A DNA stretch of 64,000 nucleotides from JARRNE01 sp963824085. Its GTDB lineage: Bacteria > Pseudomonadota > Gammaproteobacteria > Chromatiales > Chromatiaceae. Numbering within the stretch: the stretch's first letter is position 1; each line of letters opens with the position of its first letter. Shown piece by piece: positions 18,699-28,041 of this stretch. Both the position numbers and the translations under genes were made by a program. The notes under the pieces are model-generated. The model worked only from the letters and a program-made list of their open reading frames with translations. It searched no databases and was not told where the DNA came from. The DNA is taken from assembly GCA_963824085.1 (NCBI GenBank), contig CAWGNT010000004.1, forward strand, positions 62,001-126,000, given 5' to 3'.

Positions 18699-19316
18699 GC
18701 CAGCTCGGCGGCACTTGCGCGTTGATGGCGCGCCTGATGTACGGGACCGGTATACGGCTAATGGAGTGTGTGCGGATGCGCGTCGGGGACGTCGATTTCG
18801 GGAATCGGCTCATCGTCATCCGCGACGGCAAAGGGGCAAAGGACCGGGTCGTGCCGCTGCCCCAGCGCCTCGAAGAGCCGTTGCGGCGGCATCTCGCTGA
18901 GAGGCGGCGGCTGCACGAGGAGGATCTGGCCGCCGGTGTCGGCGAGGTCTACCTGCCCGACGCCCTCGCCCGCAAGTATCCGAGCGCGCCGCGCGAGTGG
19001 ATCTGGCAGTACGTCTTCCCGAGCGCCAAGCTGTCGACGGACCCGAAGGGCGGGCGCGTGCGGCCGGCACCATCTCAACGAGTCAGGACTGCAGCGGGCG
19101 GTCAAGGCCGCCGGGGAGGCAGCCAACATCGCGAAGCGGGTGAACAGCCATGCGCTGCGGCATTCGTTTGCAACCCATTTGCTGGAGGCCGGCTACGACA
19201 TCCGCAGGGTTCAGGAGCTGCTGGGGCACGCGGATGTGACAACGACCATGATCTACAGGCGTGTCATGGATCGGCCCGGCGTCGGGCCGATCCGGAGTCC
19301 GGTCGATGTGATTTAA
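18699..19316 (+). pseudogene. Integron-type tyrosine recombinase (IntI) remnant
   Basis: The catalytic half of an integron integrase. The first arginine motif is YGTGIRLMECVRMRV, followed by GKGAKDRVVPLP. The IntI-specific extra segment LPDALARKYPSAPREWIWQY then STDPKGGRVR is present, with RHHLNESGLQRA, HALRHSFATHLLEAGYDIR and GHADVTTTMIYRRV supplying the remaining His, Arg, His and Tyr. A one-base insertion near 19067 shifts the frame between GGRVR and RHHLN. The N-terminal core-binding domain is missing; the match begins abruptly after LLGQLGG. No attC-like cassette sites were seen. It was probably a chromosomal integron integrase now inactive. Confidence 0.75.
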
Positions 19317-19759
19317 GGGCGCACGCGTTGGCGGTCGCCATGCACTTCTGATTGGATTCTGGGTGCAACTCACGAGCGCCCACCGGTCCGCCGCCAACGA
19401 CGTAGACGGCTCACTCGTCCATCCACGAACGGCGGTGCGAGCACCCGCGCGCAGGCGTGCAGGCCGACCCTAAGGAATGGCGCAAGAATGACCGATACGC
19501 CTTGGTTCGGCTTTCTCCCCTCACCCCAACCCCGCTCTCCCCGCCGGCGCGAGGGGCTCCCGGGGAGGCTGTTCCAGCTATTTTTGAGCCGTCACTAAGC
19601 CCGTCAATATGTGGGCCAGTCAGTAGCGCATCGCCGTCCCCGATACCAAGACCACGGCGCTTGTCCGGCACGACTCTGGTGCAACGTTGTGTCTGCCCCC
19701 CTCCCGCACGTCAAGACGCCCGATAAGTCCCCGGCATTTCAGTCCGAGAGCAATCCTGG
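19317..19759. other. Gene-free stretch with a dispersed repeat
   Basis: No supported gene. Around 19505-19565 there is a CTCACCCCAACCCCGCTCTC-type repeat with a GC-rich hairpin core (CCGCCGGCGCGAGGGG). This kind is scattered through many proteobacterial genomes between genes. It separates the integrase remnant from the iron uptake promoter. Confidence 0.4.
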
Positions 19760-19788
19760 TTGACACTGCGAATCGTTCTCATTACGAT
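19760..19788 (+). promoter_or_regulatory. Sigma70 promoter with overlapping Fur-type operator
   Basis: TTGACA at 19760-19765 and TACGAT at 19783-19788 are separated by exactly 17 bases. The spacer holds GCGAATCGTTCTCATTAC. Its complement, GTAATGAGAACGATTCGC, matches the Fur operator pattern of AAT/ATT triplets (compare AATGAGAATnATT). Repression by Fur under iron-replete conditions is expected for the iron uptake operon that starts 43 bases downstream. Confidence 0.7.
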
Positions 19789-19831
19789 GTGCAGCCAATG
19801 CTTTTCCCTTTGCCCAACGTACGAGGCTGAG

Positions 19832-20167
19832 ATGACGCGACCCATCCATTTCACGCTCCCCGCCCTGCTTGCGCTCGGTACCGCCCTACCGGCGCTGGCC
19901 GACGGCGGGGAGCATGTGCTGGTGATCCAGGATCACCGCTTCGAACCGGCGGAGGTTCGAGTACCCGCCCGCCAGCGCGTAAAGCTGATCGTCGAGAATC
20001 GGGACGCCACGCCCGAGGAGCTCGAGAGCAATGACCTGCGCCGGGAGAAGATCATCCCGGGCAACAGCAAGGGCACCATCTGGGTGGGACCTCTGCCGAA
20101 GGGCGAGTATCAGTTCTACGGCGAGTTCCACGAATCCACCGCTCAAGGAAAGCTGATTGCCGAGTGA
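19832..20167 (+). CDS. ftrB: Periplasmic cupredoxin-like protein, iron uptake (FtrB type)
   Basis: A 111-residue exported protein. The ATG at 19832 opens a signal peptide (MTRPIHFTLPALLALGTALPALA). The mature part is a single cupredoxin fold (VLVIQDHRFEPAEVRVPA, KLIVENRD, GEYQFYGEFHESTAQGKLI). It matches the cupredoxin component that works with FTR1 permeases in FtrABCD systems, thought to aid ferrous iron oxidation and transfer. The next gene starts 8 bases downstream. The symbol follows the Bordetella/Brucella naming and rests on gene order as much as sequence. Confidence 0.8.
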   Translation: MTRPIHFTLPALLALGTALPALADGGEHVLVIQDHRFEPAEVRVPARQRVKLIVENRDATPEELESNDLRREKIIPGNSKGTIWVGPLPKGEYQFYGEFHESTAQGKLIAE

Positions 20168-20174
20168 GGTTGCC

Positions 20175-21011
20175 ATGTTGGGTTCTGCACTGATCGTGTT
20201 TCGTGAAGTTCTGGAGGCCGCCCTCATCGTCGCCATCGTGATGGGGGCGACCCGCGGGGTGGCGGGCCGCGGCCGCTGGGTGTCCGCGGGGGTCGCGGGC
20301 GGGGTGCTCGGGGCCGTGGTGGTGGCGGTCTTCGCCGGCAGCATTGCCGATGCCGTGAACGGCAGGGGTCAGGAGCTGCTCAATGCATCCGTGCTGCTGG
20401 CGGCGGTGGCCATGCTGGCGTGGCACAACGTCTGGATGAGCGCCCACGGACGCGCCCTCGCCCGCCAGATGAAGCAGGTGGGGCACGATGTGAGCGTCGG
20501 CTCCAAGCCGCTCTCCGCTCTCGCCTTGGTCACCCTGTTCGCGGTGCTACGTGAGGGGTCGGAGACCGTGCTCTTCATGTACGGCCTCACCGCCAGCGGG
20601 ACCGGCAACGCAACGCTGCTCGCGGGCGGAATGCTCGGCCTCGCGGCCGGTGCATCGCTGGGCTGGTTTCTGTACCGCGGTCTTCTGAGCATTCCCATCG
20701 GGCACTTCTTCTCCTTCACGGGCTGGCTGGTGCTGCTGCTGGCGGCCGGGCTGGCTGCCAACGCGGCGGGCTTCCTGACTCAGGCCGGACTGCTGCCGGT
20801 ACTGTCGCCTGAGATGTGGGACAGCTCCCACATCCTCAGCCAACAGAGCTGGCTCGGCACGCTGCTGCATATTCTGGTCGGCTACGACGACCGACCCACC
20901 GGCATCCAGCTTGCCTTCTATCTGGTCACTCTAGGGGTGATCTACGGCCTCATGCGTCTGTTCGGCTCGACAGGCACTCGGCGCCCCAGGGCTGTCGAGC
21001 AGGCTGCCTGA
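20175..21011 (+). CDS. ftrC: FTR1-family iron permease (FtrC type)
   Basis: Inner-membrane iron permease of 278 residues with about seven helices. The ATG at 20175 gives MLGSALIVFREVLEAALIV, in which REVLE is the first REXXE iron-binding motif of FTR1 transporters. The second is REGSE (FAVLREGSETVLF). Length and motif spacing fit bacterial FTR1 proteins. It lies 8 bases after the cupredoxin gene and 10 before the polyferredoxin gene, clearly one operon under the Fur-type promoter. Confidence 0.92.
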   Translation: MLGSALIVFREVLEAALIVAIVMGATRGVAGRGRWVSAGVAGGVLGAVVVAVFAGSIADAVNGRGQELLNASVLLAAVAMLAWHNVWMSAHGRALARQMKQVGHDVSVGSKPLSALALVTLFAVLREGSETVLFMYGLTASGTGNATLLAGGMLGLAAGASLGWFLYRGLLSIPIGHFFSFTGWLVLLLAAGLAANAAGFLTQAGLLPVLSPEMWDSSHILSQQSWLGTLLHILVGYDDRPTGIQLAFYLVTLGVIYGLMRLFGSTGTRRPRAVEQAA

Positions 21012-21020
21012 GCAGGCGCC

Positions 21021-22442
21021 GTGAAGACCATGCAGGAGCTGCCAGCCTTCCCTGTGCCGGTGCGGGTCGAGACCCGCGACGCGGCCGATCAGGGTCCCGT
21101 AGCGGCGCGGATCGAGGCCATCGCGGTGCGGCTGCGTCCCTGGCTGCCGTGGGTGCACCTGGCGATGTTCGGGGCCTTTCTGTTGCTGATCGTTGGTCCG
21201 GTGCTGCTGCCGGCGAGCGATTTCGCGAAACAGCTCGGCGCGACGGCCAACTGGCTGATCTGGGGGCTCTGGTTTCCCCTGGTGTTCCTGTCCGTGCTGG
21301 TCGCCGGCCGTGCCTGGTGCGGGATCCTCTGTCCCATGGGCGCCGCCTCTCAGTGGATGAACCGGTTGGGCCCAAAGCGCCCTATCCCCGGCTGGCTGCG
21401 CTGGGAGGGCACGCCCATCGTCAGCTTCGTGCTGGTGACCGTGCTGGGGCAGACGGTGGGGGTGCGGGACTACCCGGGCGCCCTGCTGGAGGTGTTCGGC
21501 GGCACGCTGCTCGCGGCGCTGGTGATCGGTTTCCTTTACGGGCGCGGGCGCGAGAAGCGCGCCTGGTGCCGGCATGCCTGCCCCATCGGACTGCTGCTCG
21601 GAGTGTTCTCGCGCCTGGGAATCGTCGATCTTGTGCCGAAGCGTCCGCGCGCCGGCGGCGACGCCTACATGGAGAAGGGGCTGTGTCCCACCATGATCGA
21701 CATTAACCGCAAGACGGAGAGCCGGCACTGCATCACGTGCATGCGCTGCGTGCATCCGGGGCGGCAAGGGGGACTGGCGCTGCACCTGCGGCCGCCGGGT
21801 GAGGAGGTGGCGGCCATCGACCGCCATCATCCCGCCGCTTCGGAGCTGTGGTTTCTCTTGCTCGGCACCGGCGTGGCCCTGGGCGCCTTCCTGTGGCTGG
21901 TGCTGCCCGAGTACCAGTGGCTGCGCCAGACCCTCGGTGTCTGGGCCATCGATCACGGCTGGGATTGGATAGGCAGTCCGGGACCGAGCTTCCTGATGGT
22001 CGTGCACCCCGAAGCGCGCGAGGTCTTCGTGTGGCTCGATTTCCTGCTCATTGTCGGCTGGATGCTCGCCGTCATGGGCCTCTTTGCCGCCGTGCTCGCG
22101 GCCCTGAACGCGGCTGCCGTCTGGACTGCCGGGCGCCTAGGCGCTCGCGGCGAGCCGCGGAGGCGCTTCCTGACCCTCGGCTATCAGTTCGCCCCCGTCG
22201 CCATGATTTCGCTGCTCATGGGCCTGGGTGGTGAGCTGTTCGCACTCTTGCCGGCGCACGAGGCGGTCCCTCTCAAGGCCGCCCTCTTGGTCACGGCCGT
22301 TGCTTGGGGCGTGCTCTTGGGTTGGCGGATTCTCGCGGCCCATGGGCTTGCCGGCTGGCGGGCGACCCTGGCGCTGCTTCCGGGACTAGCCGGTTCGGTG
22401 GCAGTGGCCGCGGCTTGGTGGCCCGCCCTCGGCGGGGGCTGA
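21021..22442 (+). CDS. ftrD: Membrane polyferredoxin of iron uptake (FtrD type)
   Basis: A 473-residue inner-membrane protein with about ten helices. It carries NosR/CcoG-like Fe-S motifs: AWCGILCPMGAASQW, AWCRHACPIGLLLG and HCITCMRCVHPG. In FtrABCD systems this protein is proposed to accept the electron released when ferrous iron is oxidised during transport. The start is GTG at 21021 or ATG at 21030; no strong ribosome site separates them. A GC-rich hairpin (22422-22436) in the last codons is followed by a T tract at 22448, which may reduce read-through to the next gene. Confidence 0.85.
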   Translation: MKTMQELPAFPVPVRVETRDAADQGPVAARIEAIAVRLRPWLPWVHLAMFGAFLLLIVGPVLLPASDFAKQLGATANWLIWGLWFPLVFLSVLVAGRAWCGILCPMGAASQWMNRLGPKRPIPGWLRWEGTPIVSFVLVTVLGQTVGVRDYPGALLEVFGGTLLAALVIGFLYGRGREKRAWCRHACPIGLLLGVFSRLGIVDLVPKRPRAGGDAYMEKGLCPTMIDINRKTESRHCITCMRCVHPGRQGGLALHLRPPGEEVAAIDRHHPAASELWFLLLGTGVALGAFLWLVLPEYQWLRQTLGVWAIDHGWDWIGSPGPSFLMVVHPEAREVFVWLDFLLIVGWMLAVMGLFAAVLAALNAAAVWTAGRLGARGEPRRRFLTLGYQFAPVAMISLLMGLGGELFALLPAHEAVPLKAALLVTAVAWGVLLGWRILAAHGLAGWRATLALLPGLAGSVAVAAAWWPALGGG

Positions 22443-22547
22443 GCCGTCTCTTTTTTTCCTGTTGTTTGGAATGCTTCTCGTTAACGCTCGCACGCGGCTG
22501 AGGGCTCCTTCGGCCTGCGCGCCCCAACTCACGAACGGAGGTGTTGT

Positions 22548-23084
22548 GTGAGGACCAAGCGGCGATCCTTGTCCCTTCTACTGTCCCTCGCCGGGCTGAC
22601 GGCCGGCGCGGTCCAGGCCGCGGAGTTTCCCATCGGAAAGCCGGTCCAACGCAACGGCATGGAGATCGGGGCAGTCTACCTGCAGCCTGTCGTGATGCAG
22701 CCCATGCTGCCCGGCATGTCCGGTCAGGCAGACGTCCACCTGGAGGCGGATGTCCGCGCCATGCAGCACAACCCGAACGGATTCGGACCGGGGGAGTGGA
22801 TGCCCTACCTGGGCATCACCTATCGGATACAGAAGCTCGGAAGCGATTGGGAGCAGTTCGGGCCTTTCATGCCCATGGTGGCGAGCGACGGTCCCCACTA
22901 CGGGGCCAACGTGAAGCTCGACGGGCCGGGCAAGTACCGCCTCAGCTACCGCTTCCAGCCGCCCCCCTATCAGGGGTTCTTCCGGCACACGGATAAGGAA
23001 ACCGGCGTCGCCGAGTGGTGGGAACCGTTCGACGTGAGCTGGGAGCTCACCTATGTGGGGGTGGGCAAGAAGGGGGGCTACTGA
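22548..23084 (+). CDS. ftrA: P19/Tp34-family periplasmic iron-binding protein (FtrA type)
   Basis: A 178-residue exported protein. The GTG at 22548 follows a GGAGG site, and a signal peptide (SLSLLLSLAGLTAGAVQAAE) follows. The family body shows VYLQPVVMQPM, DVHLEADVRAMQ and GEWMPYLGITY; the Met, His and Glu here correspond to the metal site of P19/Tp34 proteins. It presents iron (and in some homologues copper) to the FTR1 permease. In this operon it follows the permease, unlike the usual A-B-C-D order. It is the last typical Ftr component. Confidence 0.88.
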   Translation: MRTKRRSLSLLLSLAGLTAGAVQAAEFPIGKPVQRNGMEIGAVYLQPVVMQPMLPGMSGQADVHLEADVRAMQHNPNGFGPGEWMPYLGITYRIQKLGSDWEQFGPFMPMVASDGPHYGANVKLDGPGKYRLSYRFQPPPYQGFFRHTDKETGVAEWWEPFDVSWELTYVGVGKKGGY

Positions 23085-23180
23085 CCGACGCGTGCCGACC
23101 GCCGTAAGCCAGCCACGAAGGGTGGCGCCCCGCGCGACCCCGTCCGAGCCAGCAGGAATGGTTTCTTTAGAGGAAACACC

Positions 23181-24377
23181 ATGTCCTGCGGACACTTTGC
23201 AAGATCACACAAGTCGTCGCCCGTGGGGGCGGACCTGCAACCGTCCCTGTCGGGAACGACCGCGTTCCGGGCCAGGGGCGTCGGCGCGCGACTCGCTCCG
23301 CCGATCTGGCTTGCCCTCTTCGCCGTCCCGTCCGCCGCAGCCTGGGCCGAGGATGGTCCGACCTTGGAAGGCGTCATCATCGGAACCTACCAGACGGCAT
23401 TCGACTCGAGTATCGCCGGAGAGCCGATCGACGCGGAAGGCAGCGGGGCGCTGGATCTCGCGGGGAGCTTGCCGGCGGCCGGCGGCTCCCTGCAGCTCGA
23501 GATCAAGGGGGCTACGACACCCGCACGCAACGGGGTGGTCAGCGTGCTGCCCGAGGCCAACGCCGCGGTGGGTGAGACGCTCGACAACAACGACCAGGGC
23601 CGCATCGTCGTCTGGCAGGCCTTCTACCAGCACGACCTGGGGCCAGGCTCGCTGGCCGCCGGCCTCATCGACCCCAGCGGCTGGCTGGACGGCAACGACG
23701 TCGCCAACGACGAATTCACCCAGTTTCTGGGTGCCAGCTTCGTCAACGACCTGACCATCGATCTGCCCAGCGCGACCCTGGGCGCCGCCTACACGGCCGG
23801 GCTGGGCAACGGCTGGGGGCTCGCCGCGCTGATGTCCAACGCGACCGGCGTCGAGTCCGACTACGAGGAGGCTTTTCGCCTAGGGAGCCACGGCAACGGA
23901 CTGTTTGCGGCGCTGGAGCTGCAATGGTCGGGCTCAGACTTGGTGGCCAATTTGGGCGCATGGACCAATACCCGCAAGCACGACACCGACGGCGACGGCA
24001 TCGACGACGAGCGCCTGACGGACGCCCCGGCCAAGGGGCTGTACGCCAACGTCACCGGTCCGCTCGGCCGCGGGCGCTGGAACCTGCGCCTGGGCGCGGC
24101 TGATGCCGCCGTGCAGCCTGCGGCCGGCTTCGTGGCGCTCGCCTACGCGTACCCAATCGGGGAGACGGTGGTGGGAGTCGGCGTCGCACACACCTTTGCA
24201 TCCTATAAGATCCCTGTCCCGCACCAGGACATGAGCCAGGCCGAGGTCTATGTCCGTCTGCCGCTGGGGCGGGGCTTCACCGTCAGCCCTGACCTGCAGT
24301 ACATCGCTCACAGTGACTTCAACCCCGACCAAGGCGGGACCTGGGTCGCCGGGGTCCGCGTCGGCTGGAGCTTCTGA
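23181..24377 (+). CDS. Outer-membrane porin-like protein associated with iron operon
   Basis: A 398-residue protein. The ATG at 23181 is preceded by AGAGGA. A long N-terminus ends in a signal-like stretch (PPIWLALFAVPSAAAWAEDG). The mature protein is made of alternating amphipathic strands and ends with the aromatic residue expected of a barrel (VRVGWSF), with inner motifs FYQHDLGPGSLAAGLIDP, GLYANVTGPLG and DLQYIAHSDFN. It resembles OprB-like carbohydrate porins, but the location right after ftrA suggests it may admit iron complexes. The export signal might start later, since the first 45 residues are unusually long. Confidence 0.7.
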   Translation: MSCGHFARSHKSSPVGADLQPSLSGTTAFRARGVGARLAPPIWLALFAVPSAAAWAEDGPTLEGVIIGTYQTAFDSSIAGEPIDAEGSGALDLAGSLPAAGGSLQLEIKGATTPARNGVVSVLPEANAAVGETLDNNDQGRIVVWQAFYQHDLGPGSLAAGLIDPSGWLDGNDVANDEFTQFLGASFVNDLTIDLPSATLGAAYTAGLGNGWGLAALMSNATGVESDYEEAFRLGSHGNGLFAALELQWSGSDLVANLGAWTNTRKHDTDGDGIDDERLTDAPAKGLYANVTGPLGRGRWNLRLGAADAAVQPAAGFVALAYAYPIGETVVGVGVAHTFASYKIPVPHQDMSQAEVYVRLPLGRGFTVSPDLQYIAHSDFNPDQGGTWVAGVRVGWSF

Positions 24378-24472
24378 CGACTCCCCTGCCCTCCTCGACG
24401 CCCGTTCCCACCCCGAGAGACCGACAGGCGAGGAGAGAACCGCATAGGCGCCTGGGGTTCGGCGCCGCTGTC

Positions 24473-24895
24473 CTAGTAGGTGGTCCGCGCCGCCGGCAGC
24501 TGTCGAACCCGCAGCATCGCGCCATCTGGTATGTCTCCGCGCAGGTTCCCGCTAAAACCAAAGATGCGGGCCCGGCGGTTGGCGGTGACCACGCGGTAGA
24601 GCGTCGCTTCGTTTGTTGCCAGGACGCGCCCGTCGGAGGCAAGGACGTCGAGCACCACGCGGCCCGGGCTCGATCGGGGCAAGGGGTCGGGCAGCAGACT
24701 CAGGCGCCCGCGAACCCAGCAGCCCGCGTCCTGCTCCTCGATCTGCAACAGCTCGAGCTCGGTCGCACGGTCTGAGCTCAGCTCGATGGAATCGAAGGCA
24801 TGGACCGAAGGGGTGGCCTGAAGCAATAGGGCCAGCAACGCAACGGGGGGCCACCAGTCTCCTCTGCGACAGGACTGTGGGAAGTGCATGCGCAT
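24473..24895 (-). CDS. Small exported protein of unknown function
   Basis: 140 residues with a signal peptide (WWPPVALLALLLQATPSVHA) after a short basic start; the ATG may be 24895 or 24889. The mature part (about 105 residues) has one cysteine and predicted beta strands (AGCWVRGRLSLLPDPL, RRARIFGFSGNLRGDIPDG). No family was recognised. It is convergent with the porin-like gene and divergent from the Hsp70 cluster. Confidence 0.55.
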   Translation of the reverse strand: MRMHFPQSCRRGDWWPPVALLALLLQATPSVHAFDSIELSSDRATELELLQIEEQDAGCWVRGRLSLLPDPLPRSSPGRVVLDVLASDGRVLATNEATLYRVVTANRRARIFGFSGNLRGDIPDGAMLRVRQLPAARTTY

Positions 24896-25177
24896 CTCTC
24901 CTGTTCAACGATGCGCACTTGATACCACACGAAGCTGAACTATCCCTGAAACGCGGCACCGACCCCGCATCGGGGCAGACGCCCGCGCGGCGTGGCCTTG
25001 TCCGCTGGGCGCGATCAATAACTCATTGAGTTTGCAGGTGAGTCTGCCGCGGTGCGGGCACGTGCCCGTGGCCGAAAGTCTTCCCTCCACAGCGTCTTAT
25101 CATGCGCGCACATCATCGCTCACCGCGGTAAACTGTTATGGTTTTTCCGGATGAGAGCCCCGACGACCGTCCCCGCT

Positions 25178-27748
25178 ATGTCCAAAAAGAACCGGCGACG
25201 CACGCAGCGCACCACCCCAAAACCTACCAAGCTTTCCCCCGAGGCCATCGAGGGAAAGGCGAGGCAGGACTTGGCCGCTGGGCGTTACCGCGACGCCATT
25301 TCCGGCTTTAAGCAGGTCCTGAAGATGGAGCAGCGCCCCGATTGGCGCTCCGCGTTGGCAGATGCCTACGCGGGACGAGCGCGCGAGCTGACCGCCAAGG
25401 GCATGCTGAAGGAAGCCCTGGCGATCTGGGAGAACCGCGCGAGCCTCGGTGCATGCGCCGTCTTCGACCCGGAGCACGTCGAGCTGCTGCTGCGCCTGGG
25501 TCAAATAGAGCCCGTGCTCGCCCTGTTCGGAAATGACAGCGCGGCCCCTCCCGACGAGCGTAACCGCTTGCGGCCCCTGCTTGCTGCGCGTTGCCTTTCT
25601 GGGGACGAGATGATCCAGGAGCGGTTGCCGGCCGATGATCCGGTGGTCCTTCACGCCGCGGCCGCGCGCTCGGCGCTGGCGGCCTATTGCGCCGGGGACG
25701 ACACCGCTCTTCAACGCGCGCTGGCAGCGATCCCTTTTCGCTCCCCTTACCGGGATTGGGTCCATGTCGTAAAGGCGTTGCAGCGCCTGCCGGAGCGCCC
25801 GGCCGAGGCGGCGGATTTGCTCGCCAGGATCGGCGATGACTCTGCCTTCGGGCGCTTGAAGCGCGCCGCCGAGCTCTGCTTGCTCCCTGACGGGGACTTC
25901 GCGGCGGCGATCGCCGGAGCCGGCAAATCGACGCGTCGCTTCGCCTGTGCCCTGCGCGGCTGGCCCCAGGAGCGCGTCGCGCTATGGGAAGAGCTCGAGC
26001 GCCTGGGTGCCAACCCGCGCCCCGAGACCCTCTTGCGCTTTATGTACCGCCACCGCGAGGCGTTGGGCGAGCATTGGATCCGCCGCTGCGCGCTGCGTTT
26101 GCTTACCCGCGGCTTTCCCGCCAGCCTCAAGTGGCTGGCCTCCGTGGGTGCGGGCCCAGCGACCAGGGAGGAGTCCAACTTGGTTGCCGCTTGGTATGCC
26201 GAAGAGGGGGGAGACCTGTGGGATGAGCAGGAGCGCTGGGAGATCTACGCGCGCCACCTGATGCACGGACCGGCGGGGGAAGACAAGGACCCGGACCACA
26301 AGCTGCGTATCGCCCTTGCCTTACGCCGCTGTGATCGGCTCGGCAACGTTCTTGCGAAGGCCGACCCTTCGGACGACCCGGAAGACCTCGACCGGCTGGT
26401 CGCCGAGCAGGTCGAGAAGAGCCTGACATGGGATCCGGACGATCGCGATACTTACCTGCGCCTCATTGGCTACTACCGACGCGGCAAGCAGCTGAAGGAC
26501 GTACGTCGCCTGCTGGATCGGGCAGCCGTCCGCTGGCCGAAGGACATGCAGATCCTGGGCGCGGCCCTGGACACCGCCCTCGACGCCGGCTCATTCAAGA
26601 AGGCATCCGCCCTCGCGCGCGAGATGCTTACCTTGGACCCCATCAACACAGGCGTGCGCGAGCGTCTCGTTGAGGCACACCTCGCGCATGCCCGCAAGCA
26701 GACTGCCAAGGGGCGCTCCGACCTGGCCCGTAAGGAGATCGAAAACGCCAAGGAGTGGGCGCGCAGCGCCAACGCGCGTGATCAGCTCGAGCTCACCTCC
26801 GGTCTCATCGCCCTGCTGGACGACGGCGCGACAGGTGGTCCGATCCTGCGCGGCCTCATCGGGCGCCTCGGCGGCGGAGTCGCCGCGCTCGTCGCCCTCG
26901 CCCTCGCGGGAGACGCACTGAAGCTGCCGCCGCAAGAATTGATGAAGAAGATCGGGCTGCAGCCGCCGTCCACACCCACGCGGGACGACCTTCTTGCCGC
27001 TCTCGCCAGGCTGCGGACCCACGCAGATGGCGGCGGTAGGATCTCCCGCAACCTCGGCGCCTATCTATCCAAGGCACTCACTAATGCGCCCTGGGCGTCG
27101 CTTTCCCGGGGCGAGACCGAGATGGCCTGCGACACCCTGCGCCGATGCCAGCTCCACCAGGTCCGCCTGCGTGCGGCCCGTGCGGCCTTGAAGCGCTGGC
27201 GGGGCGAGCCGCTGTTCGAGCTCCATGCTTTCGAGGCCAAGTATCCCAGCGGCTACGACGGTCGCTCGGGTAACGATATCTTCCGCCTGGAAACCGCCCT
27301 CGAGCGCGCTCGCGAGCAGGGGGACATGCGCACCGTCGTGCGCATCAAGGACATACTCGCAGAGCAGGCCCCGTTCGGCATAGGACCCACGTTTCTTGCG
27401 CCGCCTGCTGCCGGCCCGGGCCCCTTCGAGCCGAGCGGGGGGGACGCCGTCGCAATGCTTATCGAGACGCTGGGCCTCGACCGAGCCTTGGACATGCTCG
27501 GCTTGCCGGCGTCGATGAAGCGCGAGATCAAAGACATGGAGCGACGGCTCGGCACGGAGGCGGTGATGGAGACCCTGACCTCCATGTTCGACCTGCTCGA
27601 GGGAATCGCCACGGGCGACATCAAGCCGCCCGTCCCCCAACCTCCACCGCGCAGATCCAATGGACCCAAGGGCGGAAAGCAAGGGCGCCGCGGCGCCGAC
27701 AACGCCGATTGTGACGACCCGTTCCCCGACCAGTTGGACCTGTTCTGA
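25178..27748 (+). CDS. Large TPR-like scaffold protein of an Hsp70 cluster
   Basis: 856 residues, cytoplasmic, no signal. It begins with a basic tail (MSKKNRRRTQRTTPKPTK), then helical pairs of TPR type (ARQDLAAGRYRDAISGFKQV, ALADAYAGRARELTAKGMLK, LDTALDAGSFKKASALAREM). A low-complexity C-terminus ends DDPFPDQLDLF. Two starts are possible (ATG 25151 or 25178), neither with a strong ribosome site. The stop overlaps the start of the J-like gene by one base (TGATG), so translation is coupled. I infer a client- or partner-recruiting scaffold for the chaperone genes that follow. Sequence alone gives no client. Confidence 0.75.
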   Translation: MSKKNRRRTQRTTPKPTKLSPEAIEGKARQDLAAGRYRDAISGFKQVLKMEQRPDWRSALADAYAGRARELTAKGMLKEALAIWENRASLGACAVFDPEHVELLLRLGQIEPVLALFGNDSAAPPDERNRLRPLLAARCLSGDEMIQERLPADDPVVLHAAAARSALAAYCAGDDTALQRALAAIPFRSPYRDWVHVVKALQRLPERPAEAADLLARIGDDSAFGRLKRAAELCLLPDGDFAAAIAGAGKSTRRFACALRGWPQERVALWEELERLGANPRPETLLRFMYRHREALGEHWIRRCALRLLTRGFPASLKWLASVGAGPATREESNLVAAWYAEEGGDLWDEQERWEIYARHLMHGPAGEDKDPDHKLRIALALRRCDRLGNVLAKADPSDDPEDLDRLVAEQVEKSLTWDPDDRDTYLRLIGYYRRGKQLKDVRRLLDRAAVRWPKDMQILGAALDTALDAGSFKKASALAREMLTLDPINTGVRERLVEAHLAHARKQTAKGRSDLARKEIENAKEWARSANARDQLELTSGLIALLDDGATGGPILRGLIGRLGGGVAALVALALAGDALKLPPQELMKKIGLQPPSTPTRDDLLAALARLRTHADGGGRISRNLGAYLSKALTNAPWASLSRGETEMACDTLRRCQLHQVRLRAARAALKRWRGEPLFELHAFEAKYPSGYDGRSGNDIFRLETALERAREQGDMRTVVRIKDILAEQAPFGIGPTFLAPPAAGPGPFEPSGGDAVAMLIETLGLDRALDMLGLPASMKREIKDMERRLGTEAVMETLTSMFDLLEGIATGDIKPPVPQPPPRRSNGPKGGKQGRRGADNADCDDPFPDQLDLF

Positions 27749-28041
27749 TGAGCGACCCCTATATGATCCTCGGCGTCAGCGAGGACGCGGACGACGCTTG
27801 CGTCGAGAGCGCCTACCTCGCAGGCATCAAGCGCTGCCCCCCGGAGCGGGATGCGCGGCGTTTTGAGGCCCTGCGAGCGGCCTACGAGTCCCTGCGGACG
27901 CGACGCTCCCGCCTCGCCTACGAGATCTTCGACACTACGCCGCCCGAGCCGGCAGACCTGTTGGACAGAGCCGCCCCGATCGGCCCCTCCCAGCGCCCGG
28001 ACCAGCTACTGTTCACCGCTCTGTTGCGGGGGGACGAGTGA
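27748..28041 (+). CDS. J-like co-chaperone with degenerate HPD motif
   Basis: 97 residues. The fold of a DnaJ J domain is evident: MSDPYMILGVSEDADDACVE (helix I and the start of II), IKRCPPERDARRFEALRAAY, then ESLRTRRSRLAYEIFD (helices III and IV). The essential HPD loop of helix II/III is replaced by CPP (residues 30-32), so classical stimulation of Hsp70 ATPase through HPD may be lost or altered. The gene starts on the stop of the TPR gene and ends on the start of the GrpE-like gene, a tight co-translated arrangement. The C-terminal 40 residues are unrelated to known DnaJ substrate domains. Confidence 0.75.
   Translation: MSDPYMILGVSEDADDACVESAYLAGIKRCPPERDARRFEALRAAYESLRTRRSRLAYEIFDTTPPEPADLLDRAAPIGPSQRPDQLLFTALLRGDE

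Noticed and set aside
18699..19760. attC cassette sites or attI next to the integrase remnant
   Set aside because: No paired R/L core sites or cassette-like gene array were found downstream or upstream.
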